Source: Chondrus crispus (lineage: Eukaryota > Rhodophyta > Florideophyceae > Gigartinales > Gigartinaceae). From it: a stretch of DNA of 64,000 bases. Every line of letters begins with the position of its first letter. The first letter of the stretch is position 1. The stretch covers positions 1-64,000 of the forward strand of contig NW_005179148.1 of assembly GCF_000350225.1 (NCBI RefSeq), given 5' to 3'. The position numbers were made by a program, and so were the translations under genes. The notes under the pieces were generated by a model. It was given only the letters and a program-made list of their open reading frames with translations. It ran no database searches and was not told the DNA's origin. This document shows, piece by piece, positions 54,034 to 64,000 of the stretch.

Positions 54034-55156
54034 TCAGAGCTCGGACCTGCACGTGGGGCAGGATCGTTTCCGGGAGAGCCATTTATGTATACACTCCTTG
54101 TGATAGGCGTGCGAACACTTCAACTGGACGAGCACGGCTGCATACTCGACTCCTTCCAGACAAATGTGGCACGTCTGGTTCATATGCTCCTTTCCGGCTT
54201 CAAAATGGCCCAGCCCAACAAGCTCTGCCTTGGACAGGCCGCACATAACGTTGCGTTCCTCCAACTCAATGAGTTCCTCATATGTTAACCCGAGCGACTC
54301 GTTATCATCCATCTCGTCCCTCACGCGATGTCTCAGCCGTGCCCAGCGCCGAAACGCACTCATCTGTGCAAAGCGGGCAAACCTCCTCCTCCTCGGGCCG
54401 ATTCTTCTCCCGCCGCCGAGGCTATGCGTGTCATCTAAGTCGCGATGGTTGTCCCAATGATGTGGCACTGGGCCCCAACCGTGCGGGTCCTGGAGGTTAC
54501 GATAGCCTGTCGGGCGATAAATGCGCCGGACGCCAGCGTTGGTATCCGAAATGACACGCACCTGTGCGTGGCGATGGGTGGTGTCGAACGGGGATGCTTC
54601 CAGGCCGACATGCTCCTGGTACACGACGGGCAGGGCGCGCGGAACTTGAAAACGTACATGCGCGGTCGGGGCGGGCGGTGAGCGATGACGGTTGAGGAAG
54701 CGACCGCGACGTGACGGGGAGGCAGCGGCGGCGGCGACGGCGCTACGCACAAGAGCCGGGTGGTGGGGAGGGTAGGCCTGGCGAAGGGGAAGCTCGCTGG
54801 TGCCGCCCCACCAATCGTCAATTGGAAGGGCGGGGCGGGCGCGTGGGCGGCGACGTTGAGCCAGCTTGGGGGGTAGGAGTGTCACAGGGGGGTGGGATGA
54901 AGGGGATGAAGGGGATGGAGGGGATGTTGCGGCAGTTGTGCTGGTGGTTTTGAAGGAGCGGGCGGGTAGTATAGAGTAACGTGGAAGGGGAGGGGATGAG
55001 ACAGAGGTGAGATGGAAGGGAATGGGCGAGGGAGATGTTTGAGGGAGCGTGCGGAGTATGTGCTTGTTGAAAATGGAAAACAACAGGGGAGACGGAGGGC
55101 GAGGCGGCGGAGGAGGAGGCAGAGGGTGGGAGGAAGGACTTTCCAGCACAGTGGCG
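54034..55156 (-). CDS. RING-H2 finger E3 ubiquitin ligase, N-terminus lost in gap
   Basis: The C-terminal 45 residues form a RING-H2 domain: CHICLEG, then CSHAYHKEC and CPTCRSEL, giving C-x2-C-x14-C-x-H-x2-H-x2-C-x10-C-x2-C. All eight zinc ligands are present. Before it lies an acidic helix (DEMDDNESLGLTYEELIELE) and a long Pro/Arg/Ser-rich, probably disordered region that reaches the assembly gap at 55156. The layout resembles BIG BROTHER-type plant E3 ligases, where the RING is C-terminal. The start codon is in or beyond the gap; an apparent start at 55410 relies on an estimated gap length. High GC and lack of stops mark it as an active host gene. Confidence 0.85.
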
Positions 55157-55353
55157 NNNNNNNNNNNNNNNNNNNNNNNNNNNNNNNNNNNNNNNNNNNN
55201 NNNNNNNNNNNNNNNNNNNNNNNNNNNNNNNNNNNNNNNNNNNNNNNNNNNNNNNNNNNNNNNNNNNNNNNNNNNNNNNNNNNNNNNNNNNNNNNNNNNN
55301 NNNNNNNNNNNNNNNNNNNNNNNNNNNNNNNNNNNNNNNNNNNNNNNNNNNNN
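55157..55353. other. Assembly gap (197 N)
   Basis: Unknown bases. The flanking sequence is purine-rich and GC-rich, which may have caused the break. Confidence 1.
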
Positions 55354-57378
55354 GTCTGGAGTGCCTTTTCGGTGAAGGTCACAATTTCTTCTAGGCAAAG
55401 GCTGCAGCACGTGGGCGGGGGGGGGCGAAAATGAAGTGGAAATTAGGGACGGCGGATGGCTGCACGAGACGCGAGGAAAGAACAGGGGGCTTTTCTTGCG
55501 CGGCGTTATGGACAGAAAAACAACAGGGTGGTTTCACGAAAAGAGAATGGAAAAAACTGCCTTGGAAAAAACTGCCTTGCTTCGCACATCAACACGCGGT
55601 ACTTTCAGCAGGATAACAACGGGTCCAAAACGTCCCATTTTTTGAATCGCTGGACGACCGTCACAGATACCAGCTCGATGAGAACCGCAGCTTGCGGTAC
55701 ACACGGCGTGGCTTGTCTCCGGGCGCTTACACCTCTCTCCATTAAATTCCAGAGGAAACCAAACGTCATTGGATATAATGACTATAGTGCAGTACTGTAC
55801 GGCACTGTCGGGTGCCAACACCTCATCGCCCGCTGTGAGATGCCATGCGCCATGTAATTTTGGCCCAGCTCATTCCTACTCGTCTGCTGCCAACCCCAAT
55901 GTGAAATGCTACAGTATTAATCCGTATAACTTCCCGCCCGCACCCACCCCCCCGTCAACCCCTCTAAAATGCTCTTTCGAAAATACAAGTACACCCCTGC
56001 AGTACCACGGGCAAGGCTATTGTGCCGACCCGATGCAGCATGTTGAACAAACATGTGGGAAGGAAACAAACGACCCGCGCACCCACAAACATTTACTCTC
56101 TCGCCACGCAACGTGACAGCCTTCCATCGGCCAGATTCCATTTCCCGCCACAATCGTTGTTCCCGCGCCGGCCCTGCTGTTGAACCAGCCATTCAACGGC
56201 GACGATGAGCCACGGTGGATGCCTTGCTCCGCGATCCACAACATCCCTCTCCGCCGGGCTCAACTACGTCCTGCGACCCAAACCTGAAGGACACAGCATC
56301 AACGCTAACCACCCGCCGCCCCCTACAAACCGCCCTGCGTTCCGTGCATGTCCGCAAACACTCCAGACTGAAAGTCTCTCAACGTGTCTCGAGTCGACGT
56401 CTATGCTACGTTGCGCAGCCTCCATGACGACGCTTGTGCGCCATGCCCACCTTCATCATCACGACAGAGCCGCCTGCCCGTTCCACTCATATTGATTGGT
56501 GATGTTTAATCAATATAAAAATGTTTTTCAAACCTGACTGGTTGCCTTCGTCGTGGGAGAACCGCGGTTTATGTGCGAACGGCCGAAAAGTAATGCTAAA
56601 ATTACCTGCCTGTTCGGTATGATAAATATGGTAGCATGGGACGATAATGGGAGAAGCCCGACACACCTCGAGTGGCAGAGCACAGAGTCTCACCGCAACG
56701 GGGAGCACTTAGAAAACGCCAGCATCATTTGCTCCAACAAGGATGTCATCCCACCCGACCCAAGGGTGCTGCCAACTTGCACCTCACTCTCATTCCAGCA
56801 TCCATAATTCTTTGCTCGACTGTAGAGCTTTCCTTCATCCGCACTTCGGTCACCGCTTGATTCCTTCTTTTTATATATCAATACGCACTGCAGAGTACTG
56901 TTTACGTAGAGCTGTGCTCCGATTGCCTCGCATGTCAAGAGAAGGGAGCACGTGTTTCCCGCTTTTTCTCATTGCCATCCTCCATCGCTCTACTGTATCT
57001 CTGGGACGGAATGATTCACTCAATACCCTGCTGCTCGAGTTCCACGTAGACTACACAACATCAAAAGCGATCCAAGGGCCATTCGGGGACGTCGTCATCG
57101 AAGCCCTCCTCCGGAAAGTCGGAGCCCTCGTGAAACCCGCATTGAAATGTTCCACCACAAGAGCGGCAGTGCCCATGCATCCAGAGGTGCCCTGTGACTG
57201 CCTTTGATTTGCTCAGTTCAGCCCCAGGTGTCGCGGTGTGAGCACTCTTACACGTTCCCACCATTTACACGTACTGTACATTATAGTCCATTTCATTGGC
57301 CTGGCTTGGACCAGTCGACTGGTCCAATCACACCCTCATAGATGCGAGATCACGGTTGGATCCCGCCGAGAGAAAGTG
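55354..57378. other. Intergenic stretch, no supported gene
   Basis: Only short ORFs on both strands, none with recognisable domains. A minus-strand ORF at 57061-57264 (with CRSCGGTFQCGFHEG) has a Cys pattern that could bind metal, but it is short and unsupported. An imperfect direct repeat (GAAAAAACTGCCTTG) occurs at about 55551 and 55566. Confidence 0.45.
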
Positions 57379-57987
57379 ATGCGTGTTCTTCGCTTGCCCG
57401 TCGCATGCAAACTTCGATATTTCGCAAATATGTACCACTCCCTTCGCACTCTTCCGCGCCTCGCGACGCGGACACCGCGGCCTTACCCGCTCCGCCTGCG
57501 CCCCTCCGCGCCTCGCCGCGCACTAGAAACGATGTGGCCCTTCCGTCGAAAACGCCTCCCCCCCGCGGCAGCGCCCGCCCTCGCCGAAGTGAGTGTACGG
57601 CCGCACCCCTCGCGCCTGCTCCGCATGGGCGGGCGGCGCCACCGTTCACCCTACCCGTCGACCCCACCCAAGATGGTGATCCTCGTGCGCACGGATCTGA
57701 ACATGACGACCGGGAAGATCGCGGCGCAGGCGTCGCACGCGGCCGTCCGTCTCTACCAGACGGCGTGCAAGCTGGGGGCGTGCAACCGCTGGAACAACGG
57801 CGGGCAGCGCAAGTTGGTGCTGCGTGTGGGCGGCGAGAAGCAGATGGATGATGTCGTGCGCCGCGCGAGGGAGCGCAAGTTGGCCGTCGCAGTCGTCAGG
57901 GATGAGGCCCAAGTCAAGACCGCCGTCAGCGTTCTGGGCGAGGGGAGGACTGTTAATGAGGTCACGGGGCACCTCAAACTGTTTTGA
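57379..57987 (+). CDS. PTH2: Peptidyl-tRNA hydrolase 2
   Basis: Residues 99-202 form the complete Pth2 domain: MVILVRTDLNMTTGKIAAQ with the following SHAAV, then WNNGGQRKLVLRVGGEKQMD, then TVNEVTGHLKLF at the C-terminus. Pth2 releases tRNA from prematurely ended peptidyl-tRNA. The first 98 residues are Arg/Pro/Ala-rich with few acidic residues (LRTLPRLATRTPRPYPLRLR), which suggests an organelle-targeting or membrane-anchor leader. The first ATG is at 57379; ATG at 57430 (MYHSLRTL) is an alternative that fits a targeting peptide better. One exon. Intact. Confidence 0.9.
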   Translation: MRVLRLPVACKLRYFANMYHSLRTLPRLATRTPRPYPLRLRPSAPRRALETMWPFRRKRLPPAAAPALAEVSVRPHPSRLLRMGGRRHRSPYPSTPPKMVILVRTDLNMTTGKIAAQASHAAVRLYQTACKLGACNRWNNGGQRKLVLRVGGEKQMDDVVRRARERKLAVAVVRDEAQVKTAVSVLGEGRTVNEVTGHLKLF

Positions 57988-58685
57988 CGAGAGAAATAGG
58001 GCGCGGGGCAAGCGTCAGCCGCGTAGCCTGGGCAACGTCAAATAGTTTGGGGTGAGATGCAAAGCGATGAATCTCACGGTGTCGATTTCGCCGATTCGCA
58101 GGTTGCGATGACCAGTGCTGTTGATACTGTATCAACCACAGCAACAACGAGGACCTCATCTCGCGTCATAGACACGTGTAGGTCATGGGTACAGTACAGC
58201 AGCCTCCAATGCAATACCGTAGCCTACTCGTGATGACGCTCTATGACTAAGAAAAACAACGGGAGCTGGAGAGTGCGGCGAAACGGAGGCATTCAGCGAG
58301 CGGTCTGGAAAGATATAAGACTCGTTCAACCTAATGCAGCCTCGGAGCGTGATAGCAACACAACTACCGCTGCCCGTTTGTTCCCATGAGTGGAATCACC
58401 AGTCGATGGGGCGGCATTTGAATAAGCCCCGTACGAGGAGCCACAGTCTCTATGTGTTTGAGTTGGGAGTAATTTAGATAAGTGATTTAGTAAAGTTGGA
58501 CATGTGCACTACAATGGTTTCCAAACGCTATTTATCGCTTGCGCAGCATTTCACAAAATTGCAGACGAAAGGAAACATCGGGGTCCTTGTATTTCTTCCT
58601 ATTTTCTTCTTCGCTCCTACGTTTTCAGTCTCCCCTCGACTCCCACAGATGACCCATCCTCGGCCTTCGAAGCCAGCCCAGGCTT
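57988..58685. other. Intergenic region between convergent genes
   Basis: The Pth2 gene and the CNNM gene end toward each other here. No ORF with recognisable features. Terminator and poly(A) signals must lie in this stretch, but none stands out. Confidence 0.5.
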
Positions 58686-60587
58686 TCAAATTGACTCTGC
58701 ATCCCCCTCGCTACCCCCCATGTCCAGAGACCCATACGATCTATTCGACAGTAGTGGGCTTTGTCCGGCACTCTTCGCATTGGTCGTCCGCTTACGTGGA
58801 GGCATGTAATCCCTCTCGGCTGTCGCATCCTCTGGGAGGGGCCTCAACTTCATGTGCACACCTGCCATCGCCCTCTTTCTGCTTGCAGTACTCTTCGATG
58901 CTGTAGGCGTCCCATCTGAGACTGCCTCCCTAGTCCTGTCGCTCGAGGATGCTTGAAAGTCTCTCGATGCAACATCTTCGGGGATAATATTATCGTCCTC
59001 TCCGAAAAGCGAAGATGAAGAGTACCCTGGCATTCGCACGTATTGCATCTGCACGTGGCCAGACTGTACTCCCGTTGGCTTGCCATCATTTAGAGTCGGC
59101 GAGGGCGGCCCCAGTGCCTTCCCATTCAGACCGCTCAAGTCTTCTGCGGGGATGGCGCTGGGCCCCAGCGAAGGTGACAGTTCTATCACTGAGTCGATAT
59201 CTGCTTGTACATCTTCTAGCGGCGGCTGCAAGGACGAATCGGACGAAGTTGTGATCTTCTTCATGTGCTTTGCCGTCTTCCAATCCGGCCGAATCTTTTC
59301 TCCAGACTCCGTTTCTCCCAAGGGCTTCATCAACAATGGCACGTTGATATCCTTGACCAAGATTGTCTTCGCCCTCTTGTTCTTATGCAGAATCGCGGAC
59401 GGACCCACGGTCCTTCTCACAAGATGGCCTTCCCCATTGCGCACCAGCACGTGCTTGCGGCTCGTGTTGTCCACAAAAGCGTCCGTCTCATCAAGAATCT
59501 CCTCCTGCAGGATTTCCTCAATGATATCCTCAATTGACACGATGCCTACAAAATGGCGATCCTTCGACGGCTTGGAAATATCGTCATACACGACGGCCAT
59601 ATGGCTCCTCCCGTTCTGAAATTCGTTGAGCAGGTCAGAAATGAGGGTATTCCCCACACACTCGAGCGCGGGGGCGACACGGACCTTGTGGTTGCGCTGC
59701 TTCTTCGAAATTAGGGAGCGAATGGGCAGCTCGTCGTCGGGGTTGACCAAGACGAGCTGCTTGACCAAAAGCAAGCATACGATGTTATTCGGGGAAGACT
59801 CATACAAGGGGATGCGAGAGTGTCCGCTGCGCAATATGCGCAGCAAGGTGTCCCTATCTAGGTGTGAGTCGATGTCGAGGCGAAACACATAACGTGCTTC
59901 CGTGCATATACTGGAGACCTTCTTCTGCGAGAACTCGAGAGCTCCCTTGAGGATGGTGGTCTCGTCGTGCGTGAGGACGGCGTTACTCTCATGGACATTG
60001 ATGAGGCCTTTGAGCTCCTCGCGGTTGTAAATGGTGCCAAGCTCCTCCCCCAGCCACGCGTCGAGCACGTAGGCAATGGGGAAGGTGAACGGATACAGCA
60101 CAAAGCGCAGGACCCTGACAAAGCCGATCATGCTCGACCCCGTGAGCAGCGGATGCCTGGAGCACACGGCCTGCGGAATGATCTCGCCGAAGAGCATGAT
60201 GGAGATGACGGAGACGATGAGCGAGAAGTAGCCGCCGGGGACAAGGGCCTCGAGGACGAGCGGGAGCAGCTCCGTGGCGAGGGTGTTTGCAAAGAGCAGG
60301 GTGACGAGCAGCAGGTTGCCCTGCTCGCGCACAGGCTTGACACGACGGGCGGCGGCGGCGGAGACGGGGTCGTTGCTCTGCATGATGATTTCTAGGCTGA
60401 GCGGGTCTAGGCTCATGAGGCCCAGGGTGAGGCCGGCAACGCAGGCGGCGAGAGCCAGGCAGGCGGCGGCGAGCACCAGCAAGATGGGGACAGGGAGGAA
60501 GTGGAACGGGGAGAGCTCGGCATGTTGGTCTTCGGGGGAGGCGGTGGTGGCGACGGCGAGACGGTGCAGGAGGTAGAGGACGGCCAT
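58686..60587 (-). CDS. CNNM/Mam3-type membrane protein (DUF21 and CBS pair)
   Basis: The preferred start is ATG at 60587 (MAVLYLLHRL); an upstream ATG at 60914 is in frame but adds an unlikely leader. A first membrane helix (FLPVPILLVLAAACLALAAC) leads to LTLGLMSLDPLSLEII, the DUF21 signature, then two or three more helices (LLLVTLLFANTLATELLPLV; LIVSVISIMLFGEIIPQAVC). Two CBS motifs follow (FRLDIDSHLDRDTLLRIL with SGHSRIPLYE; HFVGIVSIEDIIEEIL), then a polar tail of about 240 residues. The family moves or regulates Mg2+ and other divalent cations (human CNNM1-4, yeast Mam3). Single exon, 633 aa, intact. Confidence 0.92.
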   Translation of the reverse strand: MAVLYLLHRLAVATTASPEDQHAELSPFHFLPVPILLVLAAACLALAACVAGLTLGLMSLDPLSLEIIMQSNDPVSAAAARRVKPVREQGNLLLVTLLFANTLATELLPLVLEALVPGGYFSLIVSVISIMLFGEIIPQAVCSRHPLLTGSSMIGFVRVLRFVLYPFTFPIAYVLDAWLGEELGTIYNREELKGLINVHESNAVLTHDETTILKGALEFSQKKVSSICTEARYVFRLDIDSHLDRDTLLRILRSGHSRIPLYESSPNNIVCLLLVKQLVLVNPDDELPIRSLISKKQRNHKVRVAPALECVGNTLISDLLNEFQNGRSHMAVVYDDISKPSKDRHFVGIVSIEDIIEEILQEEILDETDAFVDNTSRKHVLVRNGEGHLVRRTVGPSAILHKNKRAKTILVKDINVPLLMKPLGETESGEKIRPDWKTAKHMKKITTSSDSSLQPPLEDVQADIDSVIELSPSLGPSAIPAEDLSGLNGKALGPPSPTLNDGKPTGVQSGHVQMQYVRMPGYSSSSLFGEDDNIIPEDVASRDFQASSSDRTREAVSDGTPTASKSTASRKRAMAGVHMKLRPLPEDATAERDYMPPRKRTTNAKSAGQSPLLSNRSYGSLDMGGSEGDAESI

Positions 60588-61045
60588 GGGAAAAGTGGGG
60601 ATGGAAGATAGAGAAGGGGGTGCCTGCGAGTGACCGCAAGAAAGTAGAGGACACCTTGAGGCACGGCTAAGGCTGCAACGTCTGGGAGTGTGTCCAGGAG
60701 ATGCAGTAAGGAGCCCGAAGTGCAATGCGAGGGCGGTTCGACTGTGCGTTGCAATATGGTACTCGACTAATGGTCCGAAGCGGGTGAATTCGCCCCTCAA
60801 CGTATGATAACCAGTAGAAATATTAGACAAAGGCCAACACGTGCCTGACACGTGGTGTTTATGCTCGAAGACATGCAAAACACGTGTAAATCTCCTATCG
60901 TGAAAGTCCGTCATGCATTGCGTGGCGTCGATGCCGTCCGTGAGGACACAACATGTTTCTCTACCGTCTCGAATGCAAGTGGTAAACGAGCTTACGAGCG
61001 AGCGACGATTTTTACATCACTTGCCGAAGGCCTCGCAACCGCGCG
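60588..61045. other. Intergenic spacer
   Basis: Holds the upstream region of the CNNM gene and the 3' end of the nucleoside diphosphate kinase gene. The in-frame upstream extension of the CNNM ORF to 60914 lies here. No other feature is visible. Confidence 0.4.
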
Positions 61046-61681
61046 TTATTCGTAAATCCAGGGGGCGGTGACTTGCTCATAGTTGCAGACCTCTCCATCC
61101 TTGAACCAGAGCGCGATCTCCTTCTCGGCGTTCTCACACGAATCACTCCCGTGGATGACGTTCTTCCCCGTAACAAGCGCCAGGTCCCCGCGGATGGTGC
61201 CCGGGGCGGACTTGAGCGGGTCTGTGGCGCCGATCATGGTCCGGCCCTGCTTGACAACGTCGGCGCCGGCCCACACCATGGCGACGACGGGCGACGACGA
61301 GAGGAAGGTGCACAGGTCGCCGAAGAAGGGGCGCTCGGAAAGGTCGGCCTGCGGGGGGAGGATAGAGGGGGAGGGATAGAGGGGGGGACACGGTCAGTGC
61401 GAGCGGGAGGAGGGGGGCAGGTGCGATACGGGGCAGTGACTTACGTAGTGGCTCTCAGCGAGCTGGCGCGTCGGCTGCACCATCTTCAGGCCGCACAGCT
61501 TGTAGCCGCGGCGCTCGAAGCGCCCGATGATTTCGGACACAAGGTTGCGCTGGACGCCTGCGGGAGGAGGGAAGTGTCAGCAGGAGGCGGTGGGATCGGG
61601 GGTGGGGGCATCCGGGGGATGGAGCGGGGGGTCGGACTTACCGTCGGGCTTGATCATGATGAAAGAGCGTTCGGACGACAT
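61046..61681 (-). CDS. NDK: Nucleoside diphosphate kinase, three exons
   Basis: Exons on the minus strand are 61681-61642, 61557-61445 and 61348-61046, with GT-AG introns of 84 and 96 bp (donors GTAAGT, acceptors GCAG). Joined, they give 151 residues, the standard NDPK subunit length. Exon 1 encodes [14 protein letters not shown], the conserved start; exon 2 encodes [18 protein letters not shown]; exon 3 contains [19 protein letters not shown] and [16 protein letters not shown] with the phospho-acceptor His. The enzyme balances nucleoside triphosphates with ATP as donor. There is no targeting leader, so it is probably cytosolic. Confidence 0.96.
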
Positions 61682-62160
61682 GGTGGTGGTTCGAAGGGCG
61701 GGCGGTTGAGGTGAGCGACGGGTGCGGCGGAGGAAGACAGGCAATGCGACGGCGGAAAGTGGGGGGGAAGAGGAGGAAGATAGGGTGTGTGGGAATGAAG
61801 CGAGGCTGACAGTGGCGAAGCTCGTGCAGACCAAACGCGTGAGCATGACGCCATCATTACAGTGAAGACCTTGCCGTGTGATTGGTGGCCGATCAAAGCC
61901 GTCATGCGGCACGACCTCGATCCAAGGCGCGGCCGCATCGCGATCCAGGGCGCGGCCGCATCGCGATCCATGCAGTGCCATGTCGAAGTGCTCGACGTCC
62001 AGGCGCGGTGGCATACGTGCACCGCCCCATACACCCCCGCCTCCTTGGTCGTCATTCACATCGCTTCGGTCGCGCGACCGACCCGCGTTCTCATCCGCAC
62101 CCGCACGCTCCCCGCGCTCTCCCCACTCTCCCGATCCGCTCCCCTCACGCCGACCGCATC
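61682..62160. other. Divergent intergenic region with a 22-bp direct repeat
   Basis: The NDPK and carrier genes start away from each other from this 479-bp region, which must hold both promoters. A 22-bp unit starting GGCGCGGCCGCATCGCG occurs at 61926-61947 and again at 61949-61970, a possible paired binding site or a replication slip. Confidence 0.5.
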
Positions 62161-63233
62161 ATGACGCAGCCCGCGAAAAGATCCCCCCTGCCAAAGCACC
62201 TCCAATTCGCCTTCGGAGGCATGTCCGGTACGTTTCCCGCTGCCGTCGTCGCTCCGCTCGCCACGCTTGTATGCTAACTTTTCCGCTCCGTCATAGGCAT
62301 GGCCGCGACTTGCGTTGTGCAGCCTGTCGATCTCATCAAGACCCGTATGCAGCTCACCCCCTCCGTCGCGGGCCTTCCGAAGCCGTACGTGCGCACGCAT
62401 CCCGCGCATTACTCGCCATCCACGCCCCGTCCTCACGCCGCTACTAACTCCCGCCCCGATGCGCAACCCCCATCCGCAGCGGCTTCGTCTCTACCGTGCA
62501 GTCGGTGACAGCCTCTGAGGGTGTGCTGGCGCTCTACAAGGGTCTGTCTGCCGGTCTCTTCCGGCAAGTGACATACACGACGGCCCGCCTAGGCACGTTC
62601 GGCGTGCTGAAAGACCTGATGTCACCTGACGGCACGCCGCTCCCCTTTTTTAAGAAGGCCTTCGCGGGGATGGTTGCGGGCGGCATCGGGGCGGTCGTCG
62701 GCAACCCGGCCGAGGTTGCCCTGATCCGCATGACGGCCGACGGCCGTCTGCCACCCGCCGAGCGCCGCGGCTACACCTCGGTCTTCAACGCCCTCGGCCG
62801 CGTCACCAGCGAGGAGGGCCTCGCCACCCTGTGGAGGGGCACGTCCGCCACGGTCGGCCGCGCAATGCTGCTCAACATCGCACAGCTGGCCACGTACGAC
62901 CAGGCGAAGGAGATGATCCTCGCCACCGGCGCCTTGGGGGATAACATGGGCGCGCATATTGCCGCGTCCACGTGCTCCGCGTTCGTCGCCACCGGCGTTT
63001 CTATCCCGCTGGACTCCGCTAAGACGCGCGTGCAGAATATGAACGTTATTAATGGCGTCCCAGAGTATTCGGGTATGGTGGATGCGTTGAGGAAGACCGC
63101 ACAGAGAGACGGCGTGTTGAGCTTGTGGAGAGGGGTCACACCCTACTTCTTGAGGCTTGGGCCGCATACCATTCTCACGTTCGTTTGCCTCGAGCAGTTT
63201 AAGGCCGCGTATCAGCGCACGAGAAATTTGTAG
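62161..63233 (+). CDS. Mitochondrial 2-oxoglutarate/malate carrier, three exons
   Basis: Exons 62161-62227, 62297-62384 and 62480-63233 join to a 302-aa protein; introns are 69 and 95 bp with GTACG donors and AG acceptors. The three carrier repeats are visible by their P-x-(D/E)-x-x-(K/R) motifs: QPVDLIKTR, NPAEVALIR and IPLDSAKTR. The second repeat reads PAEVALIRMTADGRLP, which together with LWRGTSATVGRAMLLNIAQL is characteristic of the oxoglutarate carrier (SLC25A11 type). It exchanges malate and 2-oxoglutarate across the inner mitochondrial membrane. Intact. Confidence 0.95.
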
Positions 63234-63661
63234 AAAAGGCTGAGCTAACTGCTGCATCCCGCGGCTGGGGGAAAGCGCTCATGGGTAGACCACACCGATG
63301 TACAGTAGTGCAGAGTACGGAGGACAGGGCATAGCGGTGCACGATGTGCGCGGGTTGGTGGATTTTGGTGAGGGGTGAGTGCGTATGCACGGGGTGTGTC
63401 TTACGTGCGTTACGAGGGTTGATGACGCGTTATGAGACTCAATGCCAACTGTGGCCTCATTCATACTATAGTAACTCAGGTGTGCGCCTAATACGCCACC
63501 CGCGAGATATTTTACCGACCCTGTCATACAGTGTTGCACCTCCCAGTGCGTGCTCTTTTGCAGACCCCCCATCACTTCATGTGCTTGACTTGAAAAGGCA
63601 ACCCAACTCGCTCCTTCCCCTTCTCACCGAGTTCACATATCCCCTCTCCTCCCAATACGTC
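63234..63661. other. Intergenic spacer
   Basis: 428 bases between two plus-strand genes; it must contain the carrier terminator and the promoter of the next gene. Pyrimidine-rich sequence precedes the next start. No ORF of note. Confidence 0.4.
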
Positions 63662-64000
63662 ATGTTCTTCCCCGCCTTTCTCCTGTCCGCCTTCACCCCA
63701 GTCCTCTCCCGCCGCACCTCCCCCCTCACCGCCATCTCACCCTCGCCATGTTGGCGCATGGTCACCCCTGCTGTGCGAAGCGCCTCCTCGCCATCCCCCC
63801 TTGACAACGAAGCCATGCCAGTCCCTTCCCGCTGCATCCAAGTCTACGATACCACACTGCGCGACGGCGCCCAAGGCGAAGGCATCAGTCTTTCCGTCGC
63901 CGACAAGCTCAAGATTGCCACCCGTCTTGACGAGTTTGGCGCACACTACATCGAGGGCGGATGGCCGGGCAGTAACCCCAAAGACGCTGCCTTCTTCGAG
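63662..64000 (+). CDS. Citramalate synthase / 2-isopropylmalate synthase family, 5' part
   Basis: From ATG at 63662 the frame is open to the window end (113 codons). Residues 1 to about 64 are Ser/Pro/Ala-rich with few acidic residues and look like a plastid or mitochondrial targeting peptide. Then comes [20 protein letters not shown] with the metal-binding DTTLRDG motif of the acyl-CoA/2-oxoacid lyase family, and [18 protein letters not shown]. The [10 protein letters not shown] form is that of the (R)-citramalate synthase subgroup (CimA type), which makes citramalate from pyruvate and acetyl-CoA for isoleucine synthesis. Homocitrate or isopropylmalate synthases usually differ here. The rest lies outside the window. 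Confidence 0.85.
   Translation, partial: MFFPAFLLSAFTPVLSRRTSPLTAISPSPCWRMVTPAVRSASSPSPLDNEAMPVPSRCIQVYDTTLRDGAQGEGISLSVADKLKIATRLDEFGAHYIEGGWPGSNPKDAAFFE

Noticed and set aside
164..55000. Many ORFs are interrupted by exactly one in-frame stop, as if stops were recoded
   Set aside because: All three stop codons occur in this role (TAA at 1622, TAG at 13675, TGA at 48474). The intact host genes use normal stops with no internal ones, and the affected genes also have frameshifts. Simple decay explains it better than an altered code.
57350..58011. Several long minus-strand and shifted ORFs over the Pth2 gene
   Set aside because: Shadows of a GC-rich coding region; the Pth2 frame is the only one with a recognisable domain.

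Overview
Eukaryotic nuclear DNA: a transposon-rich, gene-poor stretch of about 53 kb followed by a compact, GC-rich block of ordinary host genes from about 54 kb to the end. The host genes have few, short GT-AG introns (69-96 bp). The captured gene fragments include a bacterial/plastid-type RsmG rRNA methyltransferase and a dehydroascorbate reductase, which suggests a photosynthetic host. A red macroalga such as Chondrus would fit, but this is inference and I cannot prove the taxon.

Layout. 1-2425 and 24769-27193 are two nearly identical inverted arms. Each holds a gene for an unrecognised 580-aa protein; the left copy has a stop codon, the right copy is open. The facing ends of both arms begin CACTA, so they look like termini of two copies of one CACTA-like DNA transposon in opposite orientation. 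The right copy appears to continue rightwards through divergent 327-aa and 467-aa ORFs, a decayed AP-3 mu gene copy and a decayed large Tnp2-like transposase (to 37766). The 467-aa protein shares its N-terminal motif with the 580-aa protein. 2426-16035 is a 5'-truncated Ty3/gypsy chromovirus: gag, protease, RT-RNase H, integrase, chromodomain, a 6-kb 3' region with a long antisense ORF, and a 3' LTR with perfect 11-bp terminal inverted repeats. 16036-24768 is a tract of decayed host-gene fragments (ESF1, phytanoyl-CoA dioxygenase, METTL-type methyltransferase, Nudix hydrolase, RAD51 paralogue, C2H2 zinc finger).

38489-39684 is the 5' end (LTR plus start of gag) of a related gypsy copy on the minus strand, inserted in a piggyBac/IS4-like transposase remnant (39685-41699). 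41895-52000 is a PIF/Harbinger element with 25-bp terminal inverted repeats and a 3-bp TGA target duplication. It has an open DDE transposase at its right end, a SAP/Myb-like accessory ORF at its left end, and about 6 kb of host-gene pieces between them: HFM1/MER3 helicase, BTB-BACK, RsmG, DHAR, low-complexity Ser/Pro proteins and unknown membrane proteins. 52001-54030 is repeat-rich and without recognisable genes.

Host block: RING-H2 protein interrupted by a 197-base assembly gap, peptidyl-tRNA hydrolase 2, a CNNM/Mam3-type CBS membrane protein, nucleoside diphosphate kinase (3 exons), mitochondrial 2-oxoglutarate/malate carrier (3 exons), and the start of a citramalate-synthase-like gene. 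These genes look intact and unrelated in function; nothing suggests an operon or pathway cluster. Most transposon genes and all captured fragments carry stops or frameshifts. The exceptions are the right-arm 580-aa gene, its 327/467-aa neighbours and the Harbinger transposase.
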